Below the pieces are notes generated by a model. That model ran no database searches. It worked only from the letters and a program-made list of their open reading frames with translations, and was not told where the DNA came from. The position numbers were made by a program, and so were the translations under genes. Source: Myxococcales bacterium (GTDB lineage: Bacteria; Myxococcota_A; Polyangia; Polyangiales; Ga0077539). Taken from it: a stretch of 64,000 bases of DNA. This document shows positions 7,167 through 16,065 of this stretch, piece by piece. Position 1 is the stretch's first letter; the number at the start of each line of letters is the position of its first letter. The stretch is taken from NCBI GenBank assembly GCA_013298625.1, contig JAAFIF010000031.1, positions 21,044 through 85,043 on the forward strand, given 5' to 3'.

Positions 7167-9508
7167 AGTCGATCCTCGCTCGGTTTCCGACGGCGCTCGT
7201 CGCGCTCGACAGCGCGCAGCGCATCGCCGCGATGAACGACCGCGCCCGAGCCCTCTTCGGGGCAGAGGTCCTCGGCGCGACGCTCGAATCGCTGGTGCTC
7301 GAGATCGACGCGCCCACCGTGCGCGAGGCGCTCTCGTGCCAGTCGGCCAGCGAAATGCACTTCGTCCACATCGTCGCGCAAGACGGCGAGATCGTCGCCG
7401 TCGACCTCTCTGTCGGCGAGGCGCCGTCGAGCCCGGACGAGCACCGCTATGCGCACGTCGGCGACGCGCGACCGCGCATCGAGAGCGAGCGCGAGTACGA
7501 GCAGCGCGCCGGAACGTTGGCCTTCATCGCCGAGCTCTCCGAGCTGTTCGCCGGGCAGCTCGACGCGCAACAGGGCTTCGAGCGGGCCATCGCCCTCGTG
7601 CGCGAGTACGTCCCTGGCGTCGGCGTGGCCATCGCGCGCGCGGACAACGACGGCAGGGTGCGCGCGGTCGTGGGCGCTCGCGGCGTGGCGCCCGCCGCCC
7701 TCGCGCGGCTGCTCGACGTCCGCGTGATCGACGGCGCAGAGGTCGGCGAGCGCGACCAGGCCAGCATCGTCGCAGCGATGCCCCCCGGCTCGTTCGTGAT
7801 GGTCCGCGCGCTCACCGCTGGAGACGCGCCGGTCGGCGTCGCGATGTTCACCGCGGACGAGCCCCTGGCGCCCAACGCGATCGCGCTGTTGTCGCTCGCG
7901 GCGCGCTCGTTCGCCGTCGCGCTGCGCGCAGCCACGGCCATCGAGAGCGTGCGCGCGCTCGACGCAGAGCGGACTCAGCTGCTCGACACGATCCCCGTGT
8001 GGGTCTTTCGCCTCGACGAAGCCGGACGCGAGACGGTCTTCGTCAACGGCGCCGTCGCGCGCGCCATGGGCGCGACCGGACCCGAGCAGCTCCTGGGCCG
8101 CGCGCTGATCGAGAGCCTCGCGGACGGACGCGAGCGAGAGCTCTTCGACGACGCGCGGGCGTCGGCCATCGCCAACGGCGCGTCGAGCGCGGTGGACCTG
8201 CGTTTTCGCAGGCCGGACGGCCGCATCCTCACGCTGCGCACTCAGCTCTTTCGCGTCGCCAACGCAGATGAAGGCATGCCCCTCGTCGAGGGCATCGCGC
8301 AGGACGTCACCGACGAGCTCGAGACGCGCAAGCAGCTCGTGCACACGGACCGCCTCGCCTCGCTCGGCGCGCTCGCCGCGGGCGTGGCACACGAAATCAA
8401 CAACCCCGCGGCGTTCATCCTGCTCGGGACCCAGCAGCTCGCGCGGCTGCTGCAGCAGCTGCCCGCGGCGGACGACGCGACGAGCCCGACGCGCACGAGG
8501 ATGACCGAGGTCGTGAGCGACCTGCACGACGGCGTGCAGCGCATCGCGCAAATCGTGGGCGAGCTGCGGCTGTTCGCGCGCATCCCCGAGAGCGCGATCT
8601 CGACGCCGGTGGACGTCAACCGCCTGATGACCTCGGCGGTGACGCTCACGCAAGCGGTGGTCAAGAGCAGGGCGCGGGTCGAGCTCGACCTGGGAGAGCT
8701 TCCGCCGTTGCCCGGCGATCACGCGCGGCTCGGGCAAGTGTTCGTCAATTTGCTGGTGAACGCCGCGCAAGCGATCCCGACGGGCGCGCCCGATCAGCAC
8801 GTGGTGCGGGTCGAGACGCGCGAAGAGTCCGGCAGCGTCGTGGTGCGCGTGAAGGACACCGGCGTCGGAATCGCAGAGGACAACCTCTCGCGGGTGTTCG
8901 ACCCGTTCTTCACGACCAAGGGGCCTGGCGACGGGACGGGCTTGGGCCTCACGATCTCGATGGACCTCGTGCGCCGCGCCGGAGGAACCATCGAAGTCCA
9001 GAGCCAGCTCGGCGTCGGGACCACCTTCACGATCACCCTCCCCGTGCGCCAGTCGCTCGTCTCGTCGACGCCGCCGCAGCCGCTGCGGGTCGAGCCTCCC
9101 TCGGGCGGCCGCGTGCTCGTCGTCGAAGACGAGCAAGCGTTGGCGATCGCGCTCTCTCGCGGGCTGTCTCCGCGCTTTCACGTCGAGCACGCGTCGGACG
9201 GCGTGCGCGCGTTCGAACGCCTGACGCGCGACGACGCGCCCTTCTACGACGCGGTCCTGTGCGACCTGCGCATCCCTGGCATGGACGGCGCCGCGCTCTA
9301 CGACGCGACGCGCGCAGCGCGACCCCAGCAGGCGACGCAGTTCGTGTTTCTCACGGGCGGCGCGATCACCGACGAGCACGTACAGTTTCTTCGCGCCTGC
9401 GCGCGCCCCGTCCTCGAGAAGCCCTTTCGCATGGAAGAGCTCGACGAGGTCCTCGCCACCGTCATCCACGACGGCGGTAGACCGTCGAGCGGCTCGCCCG
9501 CGCACTGA
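7163..9508 (+). CDS. Hybrid sensor histidine kinase / response regulator (PAS-GAF-PAS-HisKA-HATPase-REC)
   Basis: A soluble 781-residue hybrid kinase without membrane segments. In order: a PAS-like region (residues 1-90, 'ALVALDSAQRIAAMNDRA'), a GAF-like region (~115-265), a second PAS ('IPVWVFRLDEAGRETVFVNG', ~275-390) and HisKA with the phospho-acceptor in 'VAHEINNP' (~His410). The HATPase follows with N box 'NLLVNAAQAIP', G1 'DTGVGIA', F box 'DPFFTTK' and G2 'GTGLGL'. The C-terminal receiver (from ~650) has the acidic pair in 'VVEDEQ', the acceptor Asp in 'CDLRIPGMDG', and the conserved Thr ('FVFLTGG') and Lys ('LEKPF'). The GTG start overlaps the pyk stop by 4 bp, so sensing and pyruvate kinase are co-transcribed. 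Signal unknown. Confidence 0.9.
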   Translation: MKSILARFPTALVALDSAQRIAAMNDRARALFGAEVLGATLESLVLEIDAPTVREALSCQSASEMHFVHIVAQDGEIVAVDLSVGEAPSSPDEHRYAHVGDARPRIESEREYEQRAGTLAFIAELSELFAGQLDAQQGFERAIALVREYVPGVGVAIARADNDGRVRAVVGARGVAPAALARLLDVRVIDGAEVGERDQASIVAAMPPGSFVMVRALTAGDAPVGVAMFTADEPLAPNAIALLSLAARSFAVALRAATAIESVRALDAERTQLLDTIPVWVFRLDEAGRETVFVNGAVARAMGATGPEQLLGRALIESLADGRERELFDDARASAIANGASSAVDLRFRRPDGRILTLRTQLFRVANADEGMPLVEGIAQDVTDELETRKQLVHTDRLASLGALAAGVAHEINNPAAFILLGTQQLARLLQQLPAADDATSPTRTRMTEVVSDLHDGVQRIAQIVGELRLFARIPESAISTPVDVNRLMTSAVTLTQAVVKSRARVELDLGELPPLPGDHARLGQVFVNLLVNAAQAIPTGAPDQHVVRVETREESGSVVVRVKDTGVGIAEDNLSRVFDPFFTTKGPGDGTGLGLTISMDLVRRAGGTIEVQSQLGVGTTFTITLPVRQSLVSSTPPQPLRVEPPSGGRVLVVEDEQALAIALSRGLSPRFHVEHASDGVRAFERLTRDDAPFYDAVLCDLRIPGMDGAALYDATRAARPQQATQFVFLTGGAITDEHVQFLRACARPVLEKPFRMEELDEVLATVIHDGGRPSSGSPAH

Positions 9509-9543
9509 GCGCGCCCAGCGCTAGCGCGACGCGACGCGAGCGC

Positions 9544-11508
9544 CTACACCGCGTCGATCGGCGTCCCGTCACCAGCGATTTCGATCGCGAACTCCTCGAT
9601 CAGCGCGGGACCAAACACCCGCGCCGCGAGCGGCCACGACACGCGCGGCGGCGCTCGATTCGCGAGATGCGCCCAGAACGACCTCGCGAGCGAATCGTCG
9701 AGCGCGCACAGCGCGCGCTGCATGTCCGCGTTGGGCGCGAGCGAGGACGGCGGATCGCGCAGCAACAAAGGGGCGATCGCGTTCGCGTGCGCAGCGCAGC
9801 GTGCGTCGTCCGCGCGAGGGTGCGCGCCGCATCGCAGCAGTCGGCCGAGACACTCCATCGCGACCGCCGGCGACGGGATCGTCTCGATCACGTCGAGCAC
9901 GATCGCGCGCAGCCCGTCGCTGGCAAACGCCGCCGCGGTCATCAAGCTCGACAGCCTGTGCTGTTGCGCGAGCGCGACGTCTGCCTCGACCGTGGTGCTC
10001 GCGAAGAGTCTGCGCAGCGCCTCACCGCGCAGCGCGTCGGGCATGAGCGTGACGAGCTCGAACTCGAGCGCGGGCGTGGTGCTCCAGCGCGCGATGCTCT
10101 CGACGTGCGCGCGCATCGCCGCGAGCTCGCCCTTGCGAGCGCGTCCTCGGGCAGCCTCGGCGACGAGATAGAGCAGCTCCGCGCGCTGCGCGTGGTCGGC
10201 GCACGCGTGATCGAGCAGGGCTTCGAGCTCGTCGTGCTCGAGCCAGCCGAGCACGCGCGACTGCGCTTCGAACGTGATCGCCTCGCCGTCGAGCGTCGAG
10301 ACCCACCCTCGGGCGCGCGGGTCGAACTCGCTTCGCATCCAGCGCTCGTACTGCGTTCGCGCGGCGCGGCGGTCTCGCTCGACGTCCTCTGTCGATGGCG
10401 GCGCCCGCTCGTCGGGCTGCTCGTCGACCGCGCTCGGTTCGGCGATCGCGCCTCGAAGCTCTTCCGTGGTCGTGCGGAGCCAGCGCGCTCGCAGCTCGGT
10501 CGCGTGCTGCAACGCCTCGCTCACCGGGTCGAGCTCCGCAGGCTCGTCCTCCGCCGGTGGCGGCTGCGAGTCCGTTGGCAACCACGCGCGCGCCTCTTGT
10601 TCGAGCGACGGGACGAGCGCAGCCACGGTCTCGACGAGCCACTCCCACACGCAGTCGCGATAGGACTTCATCGCGGCGAAGGCGCGATGAGCCAGGGCGG
10701 CGCGCGCCTCGTGTCGCTCGACGGGATCGAGCACGAGCGCGCACTCGACGTCGAATCGCGCGTCCGAGAGGGGATCGCACTGCCCGGCTCGCACGCTCTC
10801 CGACGCTCGGTCGAGGCAGCGAAGCACGTCGTCGACGCGATCGAGACGGGCGTACGCGAGCGCGAGCCAGCCCCATGGGTTGTCGCCAATGTCCAAGTGC
10901 TCGGGCTTCGTGTGCGCGACGCGACGCTCGCACAGCGCGAGCAGCGACGCCCTCGTGGTGGGCTCGTCGACGAACGCGACCATCGCGCACAGATCCGCGG
11001 TCAAACGTGCATGCGAATGCACAGAAGAGAGCGCGATGGCGCGCTCGACGAGCGGCGCGGACCGCGCGCGACCGACGATCTCGCACAGGGCGAGGAGCAG
11101 ATGCGAGTCGCTCGCGAGCCGCTCGAAGCGCTGCGTGATCGCGATCGCGTCGTCGATCGCGCCGAGCTGCGCCAGGCGCAAGACGCTCTGAAAGAGCACC
11201 CCGCGGTCGGGCTGGTCGTCCGATGGCGGCTCGCTCCTCGCGGCGATCGCGACGAGCGTGTCTCGGTCGAGCAGCGCGACGAGCTCCTTCAGCGCTTCAC
11301 GGTGGTTCTCGCGCTCGAAGAGCGACGCGAGCTCGTCTGCAGCGCATGCGCCCGCCACGCACAGCTCCGGCCACAGAGAAGCTGGCATCCTGTCGATGAG
11401 CCACGCGCGTAGGTCGCGCTGCGCCGCGGCGCGGAGCTGGTCGATCGGGGCGAGCGAAGGATCGACCACCGCGCCAGGGACGATCAGCGCATCGAGCAGA
11501 GCGCTCAT
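9544..11508 (-). CDS. Large hypothetical protein, alpha-helical repeat type
   Basis: A 654-residue cytoplasmic protein with no signal peptide or membrane segment. It is rich in Leu, Ala, Arg and Glu in amphipathic helices ('LASLFERENHREALKELVALLDRD', 'LALAYARLDRVDDVLRCLDRASESV'), typical of TPR/HEAT-like solenoids. A short acidic, proline-containing linker lies near residues 325-345 and another near 370-390. No catalytic motif is recognised. It is convergent with the hybrid kinase. I cannot name a family; a scaffold or regulator would be a guess. Confidence 0.7.
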   Translation of the reverse strand: MSALLDALIVPGAVVDPSLAPIDQLRAAAQRDLRAWLIDRMPASLWPELCVAGACAADELASLFERENHREALKELVALLDRDTLVAIAARSEPPSDDQPDRGVLFQSVLRLAQLGAIDDAIAITQRFERLASDSHLLLALCEIVGRARSAPLVERAIALSSVHSHARLTADLCAMVAFVDEPTTRASLLALCERRVAHTKPEHLDIGDNPWGWLALAYARLDRVDDVLRCLDRASESVRAGQCDPLSDARFDVECALVLDPVERHEARAALAHRAFAAMKSYRDCVWEWLVETVAALVPSLEQEARAWLPTDSQPPPAEDEPAELDPVSEALQHATELRARWLRTTTEELRGAIAEPSAVDEQPDERAPPSTEDVERDRRAARTQYERWMRSEFDPRARGWVSTLDGEAITFEAQSRVLGWLEHDELEALLDHACADHAQRAELLYLVAEAARGRARKGELAAMRAHVESIARWSTTPALEFELVTLMPDALRGEALRRLFASTTVEADVALAQQHRLSSLMTAAAFASDGLRAIVLDVIETIPSPAVAMECLGRLLRCGAHPRADDARCAAHANAIAPLLLRDPPSSLAPNADMQRALCALDDSLARSFWAHLANRAPPRVSWPLAARVFGPALIEEFAIEIAGDGTPIDAV

Positions 11509-11538
11509 GGGCGAGAGCGTACGACGATCAAGGATCGC

Positions 11539-14500
11539 TCAGATGTTCGCGACGACGACGGGCGAAGACTGCACGCTGACCGTGCCGTCGCCGAGCTGCC
11601 CGCTCGCGTTCGAACCCCAGCAGAACACCTGCCCGTCGGCGCGGACCACGCACGAGAACCCATCGCCGGTCGAGACGCGCGATGCGTTGGTGACGCTCGG
11701 CACCGTGACCGGTGAGCGCTGCGTGCTCGTGGTGCGGTCTCCGAGCTGACCGGCTTCGTTGATGCCCCAACACACGACGCTCGCTCCAGCGCGAACCGCG
11801 CACGTGTGTCTGGCGCCCGCCGCGACGAGGCGGACATCGTTTGGCGTCGGCAGAAGCACGGGCGCGAGGCTGCTCATGAACGCGCCGCTTCCGATGCGAT
11901 CGCCGCTGCCCCAGCAGTGCACGCGCGAGTCGTCGGCAACCGCGCACGCGTGGTTGCTGCCCGCGCTCACCTGCGCGAAGCGGATCGCGCTCGGCACCGG
12001 CGCCGGCAGCGAGGGCGCGGAGTTGTTTCCGATGCCGAGCTCTCCATTCTGGTTTCGGCCCCAGCACAACAGCTCGCCCATCGCGCGCACAGCGCAGACA
12101 AACTCGTCGCCCACAGTGACGTCCGAGACGTTGCTGAGCGTGGACACCGTCGCAGGGCGCAGCTGCGGGACGAGCGAACCGATCCCGAGCTGCCCGTTCG
12201 CGTTATTGCCCCAACAAGCGAGCGTCCCGTCCATCCGCCGCGCGCAAGATTGATTGCCTCCAGCGCTGATCGCCGCGGCGTTGGTGAGGCCCGAGACGGC
12301 GACCGGCTGCGGCCTCGCCGTCAGCGATCCGTCGCCGAGCTGCCCGGCGCCGTTCGATCCCCAGCAGCGCACGGCGCCGGTCGTGAGACGGGCGCACGTG
12401 TGATTCAAGCCCACGCTCACGTCGTCCACGTCGGTCGACGCCAGCAGCGTCGGAATCGCCGGCGTCGCCCGCGAAACGATCGTTCCGTCGCCGAGCTGCC
12501 CCGCGTTGTTCGCGCCCCAGCACCAGGCTCGATTCGCGGCGACCGCGCACGCGTGCGACTCGCCCGCAGCGATGTCCGTCGCGTTGACGATGGCGCCGAC
12601 CCGCACCGCGTCGCGACGATTCGTCGCCGCGCTGCCGAGCTGGCCCCAGGCGTTGCTCCCGAAGCACACCACCGAACGATCGGTCCGCCGCGCGCACGTG
12701 TGGTTCGAGCCAGCCACGATGTGCTCCGCGTCGGTCAGCCCTGCGACCGGCGTCGCGACGTCTCGCCGCGCGCGACTGCTGTCTCCAAGCTGCCCGAACG
12801 AGTTGTAGCCCCAGCAGCGCACTTCGCCGTTGCGGCGCCGCGCGCACGAGTGAAGCCGCCCGACAGCCAGCTCGACCACGTCGGTGAGGTTGGCCACGGT
12901 CACCGGGCTCGATCGATCGGTGGTCGTCCCGTCGCCGAGCTGCGCGTTGTCGTTCTTGCCCCAGCAGCTCACCGTGCCGCGCGACGTTCGTGCGCACGTG
13001 TGCTGCGCGCCCGTCGCGAGCTCGACCGCGTCCGTCAACACCACAACCGTGACCGGCGTGGTGACGGCGGCGAGCGTCGCCGAGCCGTTGCCCAACTGCC
13101 CCGATGAGTTGAGCCCCCAGCAACGCACCGAGCCGCCCTCGAGCCGCGCACACGTGTGGTCGAAGCTGCTCGCGATCTCGACCACCCGCGCGTCCGCGAG
13201 ACCTCCGACCGTCACCGCGACCAGAGACCGCGTCGTCGTCCCGTTGCCGAGCTGCCCGACGTCGTTCTCACCCCAGCACGACACCTGGCCAGTCGCGCGG
13301 CGCGCGCAGCTGTGATCGAGCCCCGCAACCACTTCGACCGCATCGGTGACCGACGCGACGGTCTGCGCGGTCGCTCGGCGCATCGTCGTTCCGTCTCCGA
13401 GCTGACCGCGCTCGTTCTCGCCCCAGCACGCGACTTGTCCGTTCTCGCGCGTCACGCAGGTGTGCCGAACGCCCGCGCTGAGGTCCCGCGCGTTTCCCAC
13501 AGAAGCCACGACCGTGGGCGCGACGCGATCGATCGTCGTGCCATCGCCGAGCTGGCCGCGCTCGTTCGAACCCCAGCACGCGACCTCTCCGTTCGCTCTC
13601 CGCGAGCATGTGTGATCGCCGCCTGCCGCGAGCGCGCCGTAGGCGTTGACGTCGCTCGGACGCGCCGTCGTGCGCCGCACAAACGTCCCGTCTCCGAGCT
13701 GCCCCGACGCGTTGTCGCCCCAGCACGAGATGCGACCGGTCGTTCGGACCACGCAGGTGTGCAGCGATCCCGCGCTGATGCTCGACGCATCGGCGATCAC
13801 CGACACGTCGACCGGCGCGCGACTCGACGTCATCGAGCCATTGCCGAGCTGACCTGCGCTGTTCGAACCCCAACAACGCGCCGCGCCGCCCGTTCGCACC
13901 GCGCACGAGTGCTGCGCGCCCGCGGCGATGTCCGTCGCATCGGTGAGCGAAGAGACCGTCGTCGGCGTCAGGCGCATCCCGGCGGGCAGCGAGTCACCCA
14001 GCATCCCCGCGACGTTGTTGCCCCAACACGCGACGCGATTTGCGAGGCGCGCGCACGTGTGCGTCCCGCCAGCGGTCACCTCGAGGACGTCCGCGAGGTC
14101 CGCCACAGCCATCGCCACGCCGCGGTTCATCTGGCTGCCGTCGCCGAGCTGGCCCGCGCCGTTCGCGCCCCAACAAGAGACCCGTCCAGAAGCGTGTCGA
14201 ACGCACGCGTGCTCGCCGCCCACCGCGAGCGCCGCAGCGTCGGTGATGCCCGTGACGGCGACGGGCTCGCGCTGGTTCATGCGCGTTCCGTTGCCGAGCT
14301 GCAGGCTCTCTCCGTTGCCCCAGCACACGACAGCGCCCGTTCGCAGGCGAGCGCACGCGAAGCTCGAGCCCGCCCCGACCTCTGCGGCGTCAACGATCCG
14401 CGCCACTTCGCGCGGCGTCTCGCGGCTCGCGACGGACCCATCTCCCAGCTGCCCATACAGGTTGCTGCCCCAGCACAACACACGCCCCGTCGAGAGCGCC

Positions 14501-14700
14501 GCGCACGTGAAGCTGCGACCAGCAGAGATGCTCGTCGCGTTGGACACGCCCTCGACCGCGCCGACGAACGGCCGGCTGCGCGCGTTGCGATCGCCGAGCT
14601 GTCCAGAGGCGTTGCTTCCCCAGCAGAGGACCGCGCCGCCGGCGGTCCGCGCGCAGGTGTGCGCGAGTCCCGCGCTGACCTCGACGAAGCGATCGTCGAC
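11539..14700 (-). repeat. RCC1 repeat array, 21 units of ~150 bp
   Basis: Twenty-one 'CWG/CFG' repeat cores were counted by eye in the encoded protein (unit 14 reads CFG). At DNA level the string GCCGAGCTG recurs at roughly 150-bp intervals on the plus strand, so assembly collapse or recombination between units is possible. Confidence 0.85.
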
Positions 14701-15897
14701 GCACACGCCGTTGCTGCAGTGGCCCGAGTCGCAGCGCACGCCGCACGCGCCGCAGTGATTCGGATCGGATACGAGCGAGGTCTCGCAACCGTTGCGCCCG
14801 TCTGAGTCGCAATCGCCGCGATCGTCGACGCATCGCACGATCTGGCACACGCTCCCGTCGCACGTTCCATAGCCGGTCGCCGCGGTCTGCCTCCCCGTCG
14901 CTGCGACCAGCGTCGAATCGACGCACGGACCGTCGTCCACGGCGCCGTCGCAGTCGTCGTCGACGCCGTTGCACATCTCGAGCAGCGGCGCGCTCGCCAC
15001 GCAGTCCGGCCCGCCCGCTCCGCAGACGTTCGTCGCGATCCCGCAGCGACCGACCCCCATCTGACCCATGCCCGGCCCAGGCGTGCACGATCGCCCAATG
15101 GCGCTGTCGTTAGCGCCGTCGGGCGTCGAGGGATCGCAGTCGTTGTCGACGCCATCGCAGTTCTCGACGCCGAACGGCCGCCGCGAGTCCGCGCGATCAT
15201 CGCAATCGGCGTTGCGTCCCTCGGGCTCTCGGTCCGTGCGGCCCGTCGGGCACGCTCCGCACACCGTCGTGACGTCGGTCGTACCCGACTCCGCGTAGCC
15301 GTCGCGGTCGTTGTCGATGTAGCAGCGCGTCGTCGCCACGCCTTCGTCCGCCGTTCCGTCGCAGTTGTCGTCGAGCGCGTTGCAGAGCTCGGCGGCCCCG
15401 AGGTGGCGCGACGCTCCGCCGTTCGCCGGGTCGTCGTCGCAGTCGGTGCCGCGAATCTTGTCGCCGCTCACGCGCACCGCCGCGAGAACCGCGCCTCCGT
15501 CGCTCGACACGGGCATCGGGCACATCGGCGCCGTAGCTGTAGTGAATTGATTGAAGCACTGCGCGCTCGTGTAGCCGTCGAGGTCTCGGTCTCCGTCGCC
15601 GCCGCGCCCAGACTCGAACACCTGCGCGACCGTGCAAGGATCACAGTCTTCGTCGACGCCACGGTTGTCGCAGACCTCACGAACCCCAGGATTCACTCTG
15701 GGATTTCGATCATCGCAGTCGTCTCCGCCGCACGTCGCAGAGGGGTGTCCGTCGTCGTCTTCGTCGACGCACAGCCCCGTGTCCGCCACCGCGTCCGGCA
15801 CGCGCGACGCGTCCGCGTCCTCGATCGGCGCAACCGGCGCAGCGCACGCTTGCAACACACACGCGCTCAGCGCGACGAGCAACGATCGAGCTTTCAT
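11539..15897 (-). CDS. Giant lipoprotein: MopE-type Cys-rich N-terminus plus 21 RCC1 blades
   Basis: A 1452-residue lipoprotein. The start ATG 15897 gives a classical signal (LLVALSACVLQAC, acylated Cys18); an in-frame ATG 17 codons upstream is possible but less typical. Residues ~25-395 are Cys/Asp-rich with MopE-type motifs ('CNALDDNCDGTADEG', 'CDGVDNDCDPSTPDG', 'CNGVDDDCDGAVDDG') and end in 'CGACGVRCDSGHC'. From ~400 to the C-terminus I count 21 RCC1-type repeats of ~50 residues, each with 'HxCA' and 'CWG.N..GQLGDG'. Twenty-one equals three seven-bladed propellers. In bacteria such repeats usually form extracellular binding scaffolds. The start of the neighbouring paralog lies ~3.5 kb upstream; together they form a tandem duplication. 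Confidence 0.88.
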   Translation of the reverse strand: MKARSLLVALSACVLQACAAPVAPIEDADASRVPDAVADTGLCVDEDDDGHPSATCGGDDCDDRNPRVNPGVREVCDNRGVDEDCDPCTVAQVFESGRGGDGDRDLDGYTSAQCFNQFTTATAPMCPMPVSSDGGAVLAAVRVSGDKIRGTDCDDDPANGGASRHLGAAELCNALDDNCDGTADEGVATTRCYIDNDRDGYAESGTTDVTTVCGACPTGRTDREPEGRNADCDDRADSRRPFGVENCDGVDNDCDPSTPDGANDSAIGRSCTPGPGMGQMGVGRCGIATNVCGAGGPDCVASAPLLEMCNGVDDDCDGAVDDGPCVDSTLVAATGRQTAATGYGTCDGSVCQIVRCVDDRGDCDSDGRNGCETSLVSDPNHCGACGVRCDSGHCSNGVCVDDRFVEVSAGLAHTCARTAGGAVLCWGSNASGQLGDRNARSRPFVGAVEGVSNATSISAGRSFTCAALSTGRVLCWGSNLYGQLGDGSVASRETPREVARIVDAAEVGAGSSFACARLRTGAVVCWGNGESLQLGNGTRMNQREPVAVTGITDAAALAVGGEHACVRHASGRVSCWGANGAGQLGDGSQMNRGVAMAVADLADVLEVTAGGTHTCARLANRVACWGNNVAGMLGDSLPAGMRLTPTTVSSLTDATDIAAGAQHSCAVRTGGAARCWGSNSAGQLGNGSMTSSRAPVDVSVIADASSISAGSLHTCVVRTTGRISCWGDNASGQLGDGTFVRRTTARPSDVNAYGALAAGGDHTCSRRANGEVACWGSNERGQLGDGTTIDRVAPTVVASVGNARDLSAGVRHTCVTRENGQVACWGENERGQLGDGTTMRRATAQTVASVTDAVEVVAGLDHSCARRATGQVSCWGENDVGQLGNGTTTRSLVAVTVGGLADARVVEIASSFDHTCARLEGGSVRCWGLNSSGQLGNGSATLAAVTTPVTVVVLTDAVELATGAQHTCARTSRGTVSCWGKNDNAQLGDGTTTDRSSPVTVANLTDVVELAVGRLHSCARRRNGEVRCWGYNSFGQLGDSSRARRDVATPVAGLTDAEHIVAGSNHTCARRTDRSVVCFGSNAWGQLGSAATNRRDAVRVGAIVNATDIAAGESHACAVAANRAWCWGANNAGQLGDGTIVSRATPAIPTLLASTDVDDVSVGLNHTCARLTTGAVRCWGSNGAGQLGDGSLTARPQPVAVSGLTNAAAISAGGNQSCARRMDGTLACWGNNANGQLGIGSLVPQLRPATVSTLSNVSDVTVGDEFVCAVRAMGELLCWGRNQNGELGIGNNSAPSLPAPVPSAIRFAQVSAGSNHACAVADDSRVHCWGSGDRIGSGAFMSSLAPVLLPTPNDVRLVAAGARHTCAVRAGASVVCWGINEAGQLGDRTTSTQRSPVTVPSVTNASRVSTGDGFSCVVRADGQVFCWGSNASGQLGDGTVSVQSSPVVVANI

Positions 15898-15985
15898 GCG
15901 TCCGCTGGTATCCCACAGCGACGAGCGCCCGTGCCGCAGCCAGGCCATGACAGACCATATTGGCGCCGCCCGCGGATTGTCCCGC
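15898..15985 (-). promoter_or_regulatory. Conserved upstream region shared by the two RCC1 lipoprotein genes (copy A)
   Basis: The ~50 bp just upstream of ATG 15897 differs from the same region of the paralog (19414-19500) at only about three positions; similarity then fades over a further ~35 bp. It includes GGGATACCAG (GATACC as a possible -10) and a GGA-containing ribosome-binding region. Conservation beyond the coding start suggests the whole transcription unit was duplicated and both genes share control. Confidence 0.5.
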
Positions 15986-16065
15986 GTTGTGCCCCGCGTC
16001 TTCGATGACTCGTCGACTCAGGCGCGGCGCGAGCGGCGACGAACCAGGCGACGATCGACGCACGC

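Noticed and set aside
9518..9527. Palindrome GCGCTAGCGC between convergent genes
   Set aside because: Short, no T run, GC-rich background makes it likely by chance.
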